DNA of 7,336 bases. Source: JBCCMB01 sp039026555 (GTDB lineage Bacteria > Pseudomonadota > Alphaproteobacteria > Caulobacterales > Hyphomonadaceae). Under the pieces are notes generated by a model. It was given only the letters and a program-made list of their open reading frames with translations. It was not told the origin of the DNA and made no database searches. This document shows, piece after piece, positions 1 through 5,795 of the stretch (positions are counted from its first letter, which is position 1; every line of letters starts with the position of its first letter). A program made the translations under genes and the position numbers. The stretch covers positions 1 through 7,336 of the forward strand of contig JBCCMB010000137.1 of the NCBI GenBank assembly GCA_039026555.1, given 5' to 3'.

Positions 1-471
1 ATTGAAAAGCTGCGCAAGGATTTGACGAAATTCGTCGCCGACGAGGTGTTTGTGAACCTCGTTGAGATCCGCAAGCCGGAGATCGACGCCAAATTGGTAG
101 CTGAGGACGTTGCACGCCAATTGGAGCGCCGGGTGTCTTTCCGCCGCGCCATGAAGCGTACGATCCAATCGTCGATGCGTTTAGGCGCGCAGGGCATTCG
201 CTTGAATGTCGCAGGTCGTCTGGGCGGCGCTGAGATTGCGCGGACGGAATGGTATCGCGAAGGCCGCGTGCCGCTGCACACGCTGCGCGCCGACATCGAT
301 TACGGCACGGCCGAAGCCAAAACCACCTATGGGATCATCGGCATCAAATGCTGGATCTTCAAAGGCGAGATTATGGAGCATGACCCCATGGCTCGCGACC
401 GTAAGGCCGAAGCGTCCGGCGATGCGCGCGCGCGTCAGTCCCGCCAAGGCCCTCAGGGCGCAGCGGCGTAG
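1..471 (+). CDS. rpsC: 30S ribosomal protein S3, 3' part (start outside window)
   Basis: S3 sits in the head of the 30S subunit at the mRNA entry tunnel. The reading frame is open from base 1 and gives 156 residues before a TAG stop. They align with E. coli S3 from about residue 84 (IEKLRK), so the N-terminal part and the KH-domain GKKG loop lie upstream of the window. What is present is the end of the KH domain (IRKPEIDAKLV) and the whole C-terminal S3 domain, with the conserved stretch GRLGGAEIARTEWYREGR and the block around TTYGIIGIKCWIFKGE. The tail after MEHDPMA is short, polar and rich in Arg, Gln and Ala, which is of an alphaproteobacterial type and poorly conserved in the family. An internal TTG at base 22 is not the start, because homology continues upstream of it. 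The stop overlaps the Shine-Dalgarno sequence of rplP. Confidence 0.97.
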   Translation: MEKLRKDLTKFVADEVFVNLVEIRKPEIDAKLVAEDVARQLERRVSFRRAMKRTIQSSMRLGAQGIRLNVAGRLGGAEIARTEWYREGRVPLHTLRADIDYGTAEAKTTYGIIGIKCWIFKGEIMEHDPMARDRKAEASGDARARQSRQGPQGAAA

Positions 472-485
472 GGGAGGCTGGATAA

Positions 486-899
486 ATGTTGCAACCGAAA
501 CGGACCAAGTTCCGCAAACAGTTTAAAGGCCGCATTAAGGGCAACGCCAAGGGCGGCTATTCGCTGACGTTTGGTTCTTACGGCTTGAAGGCGATGGAGC
601 CCGAACGGGTCACCGCCCGCCAGATTGAAGCGACACGCCGCGCCATCACTCGTCACATGAAGCGGGTCGGCAAGGTGTGGATCAGAATTTTCCCGGATGT
701 GCCGGTGTCGTCTAAACCGACCGAAGTGCGGATGGGTAAAGGTAAGGGCTCGCCGGAATATTGGGCGGCCAAAGTTAAGCCGGGTCGGATTATGTTCGAG
801 ATCGACGGCGTGTCGGATGAGATTGCGCGTGAAGCGTTGTCTTTGGGCGCGGCCAAACTGCCGATCAAGACAAAAATCGTCACCCGCATCGGCGAATAG
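486..899 (+). CDS. rplP: 50S ribosomal protein L16
   Basis: L16 binds 23S rRNA near the tRNA elbow and the peptidyl transferase centre and is a late assembly protein of the 50S subunit. The product is 137 residues, against 136 in E. coli, and starts with the classic MLQPKRTKFRK. The stretch VRMGKGKGSPEYW (about residues 81-93) holds Arg82, which corresponds to E. coli Arg81, the site hydroxylated by the RoxA/YcfD oxygenase in some bacteria; whether it is modified here is unknown. The C-terminal block AAKLPIKTKIVTR is also typical. The ATG is preceded by GGGGAGG at 471-477 with 8 bases of spacing, and that site begins at the last base of the rpsC stop, which suggests coupled translation. Nothing about the gene is unusual. 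Confidence 0.98.
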   Translation: MLQPKRTKFRKQFKGRIKGNAKGGYSLTFGSYGLKAMEPERVTARQIEATRRAITRHMKRVGKVWIRIFPDVPVSSKPTEVRMGKGKGSPEYWAAKVKPGRIMFEIDGVSDEIAREALSLGAAKLPIKTKIVTRIGE

Positions 900-914
900 C
901 AAGGGAGTTTTGAG

Positions 915-1121
915 ATGAACGCTGAAGACGCCCGCGCGAAAACGCCGGACGAATTGCGCGACGAGCTGACCAAGCTCAAGAAAGAGCAATTCAATCTTCG
1001 CTTCCAGCAGGCCACCGGCCAGTTGGAGAATACCGCCCGCGTGCGGAAGGTGCGCAAGGACATCGCGCGGATCAAAACGATCCTGGGCGAAAAGTCCAAA
1101 GTGCAAACCGACGCTGCGTGA
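915..1121 (+). CDS. rpmC: 50S ribosomal protein L29
   Basis: L29 is a small two-helix protein beside the polypeptide exit tunnel; together with L23 it forms part of the docking area for trigger factor and SRP. The product is 68 residues, within the usual 60-75. The conserved core runs from about residue 12 (DELRDELTKLKKEQFNLRFQ) through the turn QATGQLENTARVRKVRKDIARIKT, which is the L29 family signature. A good ribosome binding site, AAGGGAG at 901-907, lies 7 bases before the ATG. The gene falls between rplP and rpsQ, its position in nearly all bacteria. The last 10 residues are a polar tail without recognisable motif. Confidence 0.97.
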   Translation: MNAEDARAKTPDELRDELTKLKKEQFNLRFQQATGQLENTARVRKVRKDIARIKTILGEKSKVQTDAA

Positions 1122-1141
1122 ACCCAAGAGGTCTGTGAATA

Positions 1142-1489
1142 ATGCCTAGGCGGATTATGGAAGGCGTGGTCGTGTCCACGAAGACGGACAAGACGGCTAT
1201 TGTGCGGGTTGACCGTACCTACCTTCATCCCTTGTTGAAAAAGACCGTTCGTCGGTCGAAGAAATACCACGCTCATGACGAGGCGAACGCGGCTGCACTC
1301 GGCGCGAAGATCGCGATCCGGGAATGCCCGCCGCGTTCTAAGCTGAAGCGTTGGGAAGTGTTCGATCCTGCGGCGCCGGAATCTGTGGCTCCCGAAGCCA
1401 GGGCTGAGGCGAAGCCTGCGAAGAAGCCGGCGGCGAAAAAGCCGGCCGCGAAGAAGAAAGCCGCTAAGAAAGAGGGAGACGACGCATGA
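1142..1489 (+). CDS. rpsQ: 30S ribosomal protein S17 with a Lys/Ala/Pro-rich C-terminal tail
   Basis: S17 is a primary 16S rRNA binding protein of OB-fold type that helps to nucleate the 30S body. Residues 1 to about 74 form the normal S17 core: MEGVVVSTKTDKTAIVRV, then HPLLKKTVRRSKKYHAHDEAN, then SKLKRWEV. The E. coli protein ends soon after this point (84 residues). Here 115 residues are encoded: an acidic/alanine linker (about 75-90), then a basic repeat tail (about 91-110) with KKPAA, KKPAA and KKKAA in succession, and a final EGDDA. This resembles the low-complexity tails of histone H1-like bacterial proteins, but that likeness is compositional only. The start is supported by AAGAGGT at 1126-1132, 9 bases upstream. 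The stop overlaps the rplN start as ATGA (1486-1489). The core assignment is certain; the role of the tail is unknown. Confidence 0.96.
   Translation: MPRRIMEGVVVSTKTDKTAIVRVDRTYLHPLLKKTVRRSKKYHAHDEANAAALGAKIAIRECPPRSKLKRWEVFDPAAPESVAPEARAEAKPAKKPAAKKPAAKKKAAKKEGDDA
1421..1465 (+). repeat. Three 15-base tandem repeats coding KKPAA/KKPAA/KKKAA in the rpsQ tail
   Basis: The units are AAGAAGCCGGCGGCG (1421-1435), AAAAAGCCGGCCGCG (1436-1450) and AAGAAGAAAGCCGCT (1451-1465), followed by a partial AAGAAA. They encode residues 94-108 of S17 and differ mostly at third positions. This pattern fits in-frame duplication of a five-codon unit followed by drift. The repeat ends just before the rplN Shine-Dalgarno sequence. 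Confidence 0.8.
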
Positions 1490-1854
1490 TCCAGATGCAG
1501 TCAAACCTCGATGTGGCGGACAATTCCGGCGCGCGCCGCGTGCAGTGCATCAAAGTTCTGGGCGGCGCGAAGCGTCGTTACGCCGGCGTGGGCGATTTGA
1601 TCGTGGTCTCAGTTAAAGAAGCCACGCCCAAAGGCCGCGTTAAAAAGGGCGATGTGCGCCGCGCGGTTGTCGTGCGCGTGTCGAAGGACATTCAGCGCCG
1701 CGACGGTTCGGTTATTCGTTTCGACAGCAACGCCGCCGTGATCGTCAACAATAGCGGCGAGCCGCTCGGCACCCGCATCTTTGGCCCGGTTCCGCGCGAG
1801 CTTCGCGCCAAGAACCACATGAAAATCATCTCTCTGGCTCCGGAGGTGCTGTAA
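1486..1854 (+). CDS. rplN: 50S ribosomal protein L14
   Basis: L14 is a five-stranded beta-barrel protein at the subunit interface; it contacts 16S rRNA in bridge B8 and is the docking site of the silencing factor RsfS. The product is 122 residues, the normal length, starting MIQMQSNLDVADNSGARRV. The family signature lies at about residues 60-87 (AVVVRVSKDIQRRDG, then the RFDSNAAVIV block), and the end, FGPVPRELRAKNHMKIISLAPEVL, is canonical. The ATG overlaps the rpsQ stop (ATGA). GAGGGAG at 1472-1478, inside the rpsQ reading frame, lies 7 bases upstream. In E. coli this gene opens a separate spc operon after a promoter-bearing spacer; here there is no spacer, so it is probably co-transcribed and coupled with rpsQ. 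Confidence 0.98.
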   Translation: MIQMQSNLDVADNSGARRVQCIKVLGGAKRRYAGVGDLIVVSVKEATPKGRVKKGDVRRAVVVRVSKDIQRRDGSVIRFDSNAAVIVNNSGEPLGTRIFGPVPRELRAKNHMKIISLAPEVL

Positions 1855-1856
1855 TC

Positions 1857-2174
1857 ATGGCGGCTAAGATCAAAAAGGGCGACAAGGTCATCGTTTTGAC
1901 CGGTCGCGACAAAGGCAAGCAAGGCGAAGTGACGAAAGTCATGCCGGCGGAAGGTCGCGTGATCGTGTCCGGCGTCAATATGGTGACGCGCCACGCCAAA
2001 CCGACCCAATTGGACCAGGGCGGCATAAAGCGGTTCGAAGCGCCGATCCAGGCGTCCAACGTCGCCCATGTCGATCCGCGGGACGGCAAGGCCACGCGCG
2101 TGGGTTTCAAATTTGACGATCAGGGTCGCAAGATCCGGTTCGCCAAGCGTTCGGGGGAGACGATTGATGTCTGA
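1857..2174 (+). CDS. rplX: 50S ribosomal protein L24
   Basis: L24 is an early assembly initiator of the 50S subunit that binds the 5' domain of 23S rRNA near the tunnel exit. The product is 105 residues, in the usual range. A KOW motif covers about residues 5-35 (KKGDKVIVLTGRDKGKQGEV), and NMVTRHAKPTQ follows, as is standard for bacterial L24. Only 2 bases separate it from the rplN stop. Its ribosome binding site GGAGGT (1842-1847) lies within the last codons of rplN with 9 bases of spacing. The 3' end overlaps rplE by 8 bases. This arrangement implies that ribosomes pass from one gene to the next. Confidence 0.97.
   Translation: MAAKIKKGDKVIVLTGRDKGKQGEVTKVMPAEGRVIVSGVNMVTRHAKPTQLDQGGIKRFEAPIQASNVAHVDPRDGKATRVGFKFDDQGRKIRFAKRSGETIDV
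2153..2159 (+). promoter_or_regulatory. Ribosome binding site that fixes the rplE start
   Basis: GGGGGAG lies inside the end of rplX, 7 bases before the ATG at 2167. The rplE frame is open upstream to an ATG at 2068, but those 33 extra codons lie wholly inside rplX, have no L5 homology and lack a comparable site. The ATG at 2167 is therefore the start. Confidence 0.75.
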
Positions 2175-2727
2175 CGCCGCAACTTACGAACCGCGCCTGA
2201 AAACCCAGTATCGGGATCAGATCCGCGCGAAGATGAAAGAGCAATTCGCCTACACCAATGAGATGCAGGTGCCCAAGCTCGACAAAATCGTCCTCAATAT
2301 GGGGATTGGCGAAGCCGTCGCGGATTCAAAGAAGGTGAAGTCAGCCATTGCTGATCTCACCGCGATTGCGGGTCAAAAGCCGATCGAGACCAAGGCGCGC
2401 AAATCCATCGCCGGATTTAAGCTGCGTGAAGGCATGACGGTGGGTGCGAAAGTCACCCTGCGACGCGAGCGGATGTATGAATTCGTCGACCGTTTGACGA
2501 CGATCGCATTGCCGCGCGTGAAGGATTTCCGCGGCCTGAACGGCAAGAGTTTTGACGGCTCCGGCAATTACGCAATGGGCGTGAAGGAGCACATCGTGTT
2601 CCCCGAAATCAATTACGACCAGGTCGATCAGATCTGGGGCATGGACATTATCGTGTGCACCACGGCGCCCACGAATGAAGAGGCGAAGGCGCTCCTAACG
2701 GAGTTCGGCTTTCCCTTCAGAAACTAG
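2167..2727 (+). CDS. rplE: 50S ribosomal protein L5
   Basis: L5 binds 5S rRNA and, with L18 and 5S rRNA, forms the central protuberance; it also contacts the P-site tRNA and makes bridge B1b. Starting at 2167 the product is 186 residues, against 179 in E. coli, with a few extra residues at the N-terminus (MSDAATYEPRLKTQY). Conserved blocks are MQVPKLDKIVLNMGIGEA, the L5 signature LTAIAGQKPIETKARKSIAG at about residues 61-80, VKDFRGLNGKSFDGSGNYAMG, and the C-terminal LLTEFGFPFRN. The gene overlaps rplX by 8 bases, which suggests reinitiation or coupling. In E. coli the spc operon is repressed by S8 binding near this start; I could not recognise such a helix here. Confidence 0.97.
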   Translation: MSDAATYEPRLKTQYRDQIRAKMKEQFAYTNEMQVPKLDKIVLNMGIGEAVADSKKVKSAIADLTAIAGQKPIETKARKSIAGFKLREGMTVGAKVTLRRERMYEFVDRLTTIALPRVKDFRGLNGKSFDGSGNYAMGVKEHIVFPEINYDQVDQIWGMDIIVCTTAPTNEEAKALLTEFGFPFRN

Positions 2728-2747
2728 GCGCGCGGGAGAACGAGAAG

Positions 2748-3053
2748 ATGGCGAAGAAAAGCGCAATCGAAAAGAATTTGAAGCGTCAGCGCATGGCCGA
2801 ACGGTACGCGGCGAAGCGCGCCGAGCTCAAAGCGATCGCTCTGAACGATGATTTGCCGCTTGAGGAGCGTTTTGACGCGCGCCTCAAGCTGGCCAAACTG
2901 CCGCGCAATTCGGCTCCCAACCGGGTTCGCAATCGTTGCGAGATCACCGGCCGGCCGCGCGGATATTATCGCAAGCTGCGCATGTCGCGGATTGCGCTAC
3001 GTGAACTTGGCGGCGCGGGTTTCATCCCGGGCCTCGTGAAATCGAGCTGGTAA
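2748..3053 (+). CDS. rpsN: 30S ribosomal protein S14, long zinc-independent form
   Basis: S14 sits in the 30S head and is needed for late 30S assembly. The product is 101 residues, the same as E. coli. The family signature is NRCEITGRPRGYYRKLRMSR at about residues 62-81. Only one cysteine (Cys64) is present, so the paired CxxC motifs of the short zinc-binding form are absent; this is the long C-minus type that does not need zinc and is usual in Proteobacteria. The N-terminal part is basic (MAKKSAIEKNLKRQRM). A purine-rich region with GGGAG at 2734-2738, 9 bases before the ATG, serves as ribosome binding site; GAGAAG directly next to the start is probably too close to act. Confidence 0.97.
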   Translation: MAKKSAIEKNLKRQRMAERYAAKRAELKAIALNDDLPLEERFDARLKLAKLPRNSAPNRVRNRCEITGRPRGYYRKLRMSRIALRELGGAGFIPGLVKSSW

Positions 3054-3066
3054 GAGAGGAGACGTC

Positions 3067-3462
3067 ATGAACTTAAACGATCCCCTCGGTGATATGTTGA
3101 CTCGTATCCGCAACGCGCAAATGCGTGGGCGGCCGACCGTGGCGACCCCGGCGTCGAAGCTGCGTGCTCGCGTTCTGGAAGTACTCCAGGCGGAAGGCTA
3201 TATTCGCGGTTTCACGGAAGTGGAAAAAGACGGTCACAAGAATATTGAGATTGAGCTGAAATATTACGACGGATCGCCGGTTATTTCGACGGTTCGCCGC
3301 GTCTCTAAGCCCGGTCGTCGCGTTTACTCCGCGGTGAAAGACATTCCGCTCGTGCGGAACGGTCTGGGCATTTCCATCCTCTCCACGCCCAAGGGTGTGA
3401 TGTCGGACAATGTCGCGCGCGAAGAAAATGTCGGCGGCGAAATCCTCTGTCAGGTGTCATAA
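3067..3462 (+). CDS. rpsH: 30S ribosomal protein S8
   Basis: S8 binds helix 21 of 16S rRNA and organises the central domain of the 30S subunit. In E. coli it is also the translational repressor of the spc operon; whether it does so here is not shown. The product is 131 residues, against 130 in E. coli. It begins MNLNDPLGDMLTRIRNAQMR, and the C-terminal signature GISILSTPKGVMSDNVARE (about residues 101-119) is intact, followed by GGEILCQV. A strong ribosome binding site, AGAGGAG at 3055-3061, lies 5 bases before the ATG and starts within the last base pair of the rpsN stop region. The stop is 2 bases from rplF. Confidence 0.98.
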   Translation: MNLNDPLGDMLTRIRNAQMRGRPTVATPASKLRARVLEVLQAEGYIRGFTEVEKDGHKNIEIELKYYDGSPVISTVRRVSKPGRRVYSAVKDIPLVRNGLGISILSTPKGVMSDNVAREENVGGEILCQVS

Positions 3463-3464
3463 TC

Positions 3465-4001
3465 ATGTCGCGTCTTGGAAAAATGCCTGTAGCTGCGCCG
3501 AGCGGGGTCAATGTGACCCTTACGGAAGCGGCGATCGCGATTAAAGGCCCGAAAGGCGAACTCGGACTGCCGCTCACGGACGACGTGATCGTGAAGTTCG
3601 AAAACAATGAAGTCTCCGTGGCTCCGCGCGACGAGAATGACCGTCGGTCCAAAGCGATGTGGGGCACGGTGCGCGCCTGCGTTCAAAACATGATGGACGG
3701 CGTCACCAAAGGGTTTGAAAAAGACCTGGAATTGGTCGGCGTCGGATATCGCGCGGCGATGAAGGGCAAGGAATTGGAGCTCAATCTGGGCTTTTCCCAC
3801 CCCGTGCTGCACAAAGTGCCGGACGGCGTGACCATCACCACGCCGAAACCGACAGAAATCAAAATCGCCGGCGCCGATAAGCAGGTCGTCGGTCAAGTCG
3901 CCGCGGAAATTCGCCGCTATCGTCCGCCGGAGCCTTATAAGGGCAAGGGCGTGCGCTATGCCGGCGAACAAGTCCGCCGCAAAGAAGGTAAGAAGAAGTA
4001 A
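3465..4001 (+). CDS. rplF: 50S ribosomal protein L6
   Basis: L6 binds the sarcin-ricin region and the base of the L7/L12 stalk and matters for elongation factor binding and late 50S assembly. The product is 178 residues, against 177 in E. coli. It has the two repeated L6 folds: the first starts MSRLGKMPVAAPSGVNV, and the second holds LELVGVGYRAAMKGKELELNLGFSHPV at about residues 88-114. The L6 signature PEPYKGKGV is at 155-163, and a basic tail (RRKEGKKK) ends the protein. The start is 2 bases after the rpsH stop. Only a weak AGGTG element (3452-3456) precedes it, so initiation probably depends on ribosomes finishing rpsH. Confidence 0.97.
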   Translation: MSRLGKMPVAAPSGVNVTLTEAAIAIKGPKGELGLPLTDDVIVKFENNEVSVAPRDENDRRSKAMWGTVRACVQNMMDGVTKGFEKDLELVGVGYRAAMKGKELELNLGFSHPVLHKVPDGVTITTPKPTEIKIAGADKQVVGQVAAEIRRYRPPEPYKGKGVRYAGEQVRRKEGKKK

Positions 4002-4004
4002 GCC

Positions 4005-4358
4005 ATGTTGAGCTCGCGCGATAAACGTCAAAGACGCGCCCAACGGGTGCGCAGCCATTTACGGAGAGTGGCGGCCGGCAAGCCTCGGCTGTCAGTCAAC
4101 CGCTCGTCGAAGAACATCTCGGTGCAAGTCATCGACGACGCTCAGGGCGTGACCCTGGCGGCGGCGTCGACGCTGGACAAGGATTTCAGCGGCAAGGGCA
4201 CGAAATCGGAATTGGCGGCGGAAGTCGGCAAGCTGATTGCGGAACGCGCCAAAAAAGCGGGCGTCACCGAAGTCGTGTTCGACCGTGGCGGCTTCATTTA
4301 TCATGGCCGGGTGAAAGCCCTGGCGGACGCCGCCCGTGAGGGCGGCCTCAATTTCTAA
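4005..4358 (+). CDS. rplR: 50S ribosomal protein L18
   Basis: L18 binds 5S rRNA and, with L5, ties it to the central protuberance of the 50S subunit. The product is 117 residues, as in E. coli. The basic N-terminus (MLSSRDKRQRRAQRVRSHLRR), the rRNA-binding core with RSSKNISVQVIDD at about 33-45, and the end FIYHGRVKALADAAREGGLNF identify it clearly. Two positions differ from the common alphaproteobacterial pattern LSVFRSSKNIYAQVID: Asn32 where Phe is usual, and Ser39 where Tyr is usual. Three bases separate it from rplF. The upstream region has only weak purine-rich matches (GAAGG at 3984-3988 is too far away), so translation is probably coupled to rplF. Confidence 0.97.
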   Translation: MLSSRDKRQRRAQRVRSHLRRVAAGKPRLSVNRSSKNISVQVIDDAQGVTLAAASTLDKDFSGKGTKSELAAEVGKLIAERAKKAGVTEVVFDRGGFIYHGRVKALADAAREGGLNF

Positions 4359-4368
4359 GGGTTAGGTC

Positions 4369-4956
4369 ATGGCGGAAGACAGACGAGGCGGCGGGCGCGG
4401 ACGGCGCGGACGCGATCGGGATCGCGAAGAAGAGCAGTCCGAATTGGTCGACAAGCTGGTTGCGATCAACCGGGTCGCTAAAGTTGTGAAGGGCGGCAAG
4501 AATTTCGGGTTCGCAGCGCTCGTTGTTGTGGGCGACCAAAAGGGCCGCGTCGGTTTTGGTCACGGTAAGGCGCGCGAAGTGCCGGAAGCCATCCGCAAGG
4601 CGACCGAAGAAGCCAAAAAGAAAATGATCCGCGTTCCGCTTCGCGAAGGCCGCACGCTGCACCATGACGGCAAAGGCCGTTGGGGTGCTGGCAAGGTTGT
4701 GATGCGCGCCGCGCCGGCTGGTACAGGCGTCATCGCCGGCGGTCCGATGCGCGCGGTGTTGGAAGTTTTGGGCGTTCAGGATGTTGTGGCGAAATCCATT
4801 GGGTCTTCAAACCCTTACAACATGGTTCGCGCCACGGTCGAGGCGCTGAAGGGCCAAGCCAGCCCACGTCAGATCGCATCGAAGCGTGGTTTGAAAGTGC
4901 AAGACATCGTCGGCCGCCGCACGGACGGCGCTGGCGTCGCAGAGATCGCGCAATAG
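4369..4956 (+). CDS. rpsE: 30S ribosomal protein S5
   Basis: S5 lies on the solvent side of the 30S subunit near the decoding region. It affects translational accuracy and lines the mRNA entry channel with S3 and S4. The product is 195 residues, longer than the 167 of E. coli. The extra length comes from an Arg/Gly-rich N-terminus (about residues 1-22, with RRGGGRGRRGRDRDR) and a short C-terminal tail. The dsRNA-binding-type N-domain covers about 25-90 (NRVAKVVKGGKNFGF, GRVGFGHGKAREVPEAI), and the C-domain follows (GGPMRAVLEVLGVQDVVAKS, SNPYNMVRAT). The loop VVKGG, where spectinomycin resistance changes map in E. coli, looks wild type. AAGGG at 4357-4361 overlaps the rplR stop and lies 7 bases before the ATG. 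Confidence 0.97.
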   Translation: MAEDRRGGGRGRRGRDRDREEEQSELVDKLVAINRVAKVVKGGKNFGFAALVVVGDQKGRVGFGHGKAREVPEAIRKATEEAKKKMIRVPLREGRTLHHDGKGRWGAGKVVMRAAPAGTGVIAGGPMRAVLEVLGVQDVVAKSIGSSNPYNMVRATVEALKGQASPRQIASKRGLKVQDIVGRRTDGAGVAEIAQ

Positions 4957-4983
4957 GCGCTTAGAAGACCGGAGACACGTCAC

Positions 4984-5178
4984 ATGGCGAGTGCAAAAAC
5001 CGTTCGCGTCCGTCAAACCGGCAGCCCTATTCGCCGGAATGATCGCCAACGCGCAACATTGGTCGGTCTCGGCTTGAATAAGATCGGCCGGGAAAGAGAA
5101 TTAGAAGACACCCCTGCGGTGCGCGGCATGATCAATAAGGTCGCGCATTTGGTGGAAGTGATTGAGGAGACGGCCTGA
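4984..5178 (+). CDS. rpmD: 50S ribosomal protein L30
   Basis: L30 is a small, single-domain 23S rRNA-binding protein of the 50S subunit, absent from some bacterial groups. The product is 64 residues, slightly longer than the 59 of E. coli. The L30 pattern runs from about residue 5 to 61: KTVRVRQTGSPIRRNDRQRA, then LVGLGLNKIGRERELEDTPAVRGMI, then VAHLVEVIE. GGAG at 4971-4974 lies 9 bases before the ATG, in a 27-base gap after rpsE. Its place between rpsE and rplO is canonical. Nothing is unusual. Confidence 0.97.
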   Translation: MASAKTVRVRQTGSPIRRNDRQRATLVGLGLNKIGRERELEDTPAVRGMINKVAHLVEVIEETA

Positions 5179-5210
5179 GCGCACATGCGTCAGAGCTTGA
5201 GGACGAAACG

Positions 5211-5687
5211 ATGAAACTCAACGAAATCTCCGACAAGGACGGCGCCACGAAGGGCCGTATGCGGGTCGGCCGCGGGGTCGGATCCGGCAAGGGCAAGACC
5301 GGCGGGCGCGGCGTTAAAGGCCAAAAATCCCGTTCGGGCGTCGCCATCAAAGGCTTTGAGGGCGGCCAAATGCCGATCCAAATGCGCCTTCCGAAGCGCG
5401 GCTTTAACAAGCCAAACCGCAAAACCTATGCGTGGATCAATACCGGCCGTATCGAAAAGGCGTTGTCCGAGGGGAAATTGGACGCGAAACAGCCGATCGA
5501 CGAGGCCGCTTTGGTGGCGTCCGGCGTATTGCGGCGTGCAAAGGACGGCGTGCGCCTTCTTGCAAAGGGCGATATCAAGACCAAAGTAGAGCTGGTTGTC
5601 TCCGGCGCTTCGAAAGCTGCGATCGAGGCGGTTGAGAAGGCTGGCGGCAAAGTGACGGTGACGGCGGCTGTTGAGGCGGCCGAGTAG
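5211..5687 (+). CDS. rplO: 50S ribosomal protein L15
   Basis: L15 is a late-assembly 50S protein whose extended glycine- and arginine-rich N-terminal arm penetrates 23S rRNA. The product is 158 residues, against 144 in E. coli. The N-terminal arm MKLNEISDKDGATKGRMRVG continues with the glycine-rich GRGVGSGKGKTGGRGVKGQKSR (about residues 20-41) and the basic GFEGGQMPIQMRLPKRGFN. The C-terminal globular part holds the family signature at about 119-148 (KGDIKTKVELVVSGASKAAI, ending EKAGGKVTV). An alanine/glutamate-rich stretch (TAAVEAAE) ends the protein. GAGGA at 5199-5203 lies 7 bases before the ATG in a 32-base gap after rpmD. The gene is followed by the largest non-coding gap in the window. 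Confidence 0.97.
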   Translation: MKLNEISDKDGATKGRMRVGRGVGSGKGKTGGRGVKGQKSRSGVAIKGFEGGQMPIQMRLPKRGFNKPNRKTYAWINTGRIEKALSEGKLDAKQPIDEAALVASGVLRRAKDGVRLLAKGDIKTKVELVVSGASKAAIEAVEKAGGKVTVTAAVEAAE

Positions 5688-5742
5688 CTTTTGATCTTGG
5701 CGTCGACCGCGCGCCTTGAAGGTTAGAAGCGTTCGCGCCGCA

Positions 5743-5795
5743 CGCTCCCCCGCGTTATCTTGCGCGGCGGCGTGCCCGGCGCGCTAAGGGGAGCG
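5743..5795 (+). promoter_or_regulatory. Inverted repeat that could mask the secY ribosome binding site
   Basis: CGCTCCCC (5743-5750) is a perfect complement of GGGGAGCG (5788-5795). The right arm covers most of the secY Shine-Dalgarno sequence AAGGGGAG (5786-5793), which lies 9 bases before the ATG. Between the arms, GCGCG (5762-5766) can pair with CGCGC (5780-5784), or CCGCG (5750-5754) with CGCGG (5763-5767), so more than one fold is possible. There is no U-run, so it does not look like an intrinsic terminator. The pairing is seen in the sequence; a role in control of secY is inference, and GC-rich DNA gives such matches by chance. Confidence 0.35.

Noticed and set aside
453..1127. Minus-strand open frame of 224 codons opposite rplP and rpmC
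   Set aside because: Shadow of conserved genes on the other strand, with low-complexity composition and no domain.
653..1504. Long minus-strand open frame of 283 codons across rplP, rpmC and rpsQ
   Set aside because: It lies fully antisense to three clearly identified ribosomal protein genes, its translation resembles no family I know, and GC-rich coding DNA often gives open antisense frames.
2068..2166. Upstream extension of rplE to an earlier ATG
   Set aside because: The extra 33 codons lie inside rplX, are not L5-like, and the ATG at 2167 has GGGGGAG at good spacing and the expected L5 N-terminus.
2120..2230. S8-binding regulatory helix at the rplX-rplE junction, as in the E. coli spc operon
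   Set aside because: I could not find a convincing helix with the S8 recognition features; a covariance search would be needed to decide.
3450..4058. Minus-strand open frame of 202 codons opposite rplF
   Set aside because: It mirrors L6 codon structure and has no independent support.
5732..5760. Possible promoter (TTCGCG, 17 bases, TTATCT) before secY
   Set aside because: The -35 match is poor and the spacer is GC-rich; chance matches at this level are expected.
5750..5767. CCGCG/CGCGG hairpin as a rho-independent terminator after rplO
   Set aside because: The stem has only 5 base pairs and no T-run follows; termination here would also cut off secY and adk.
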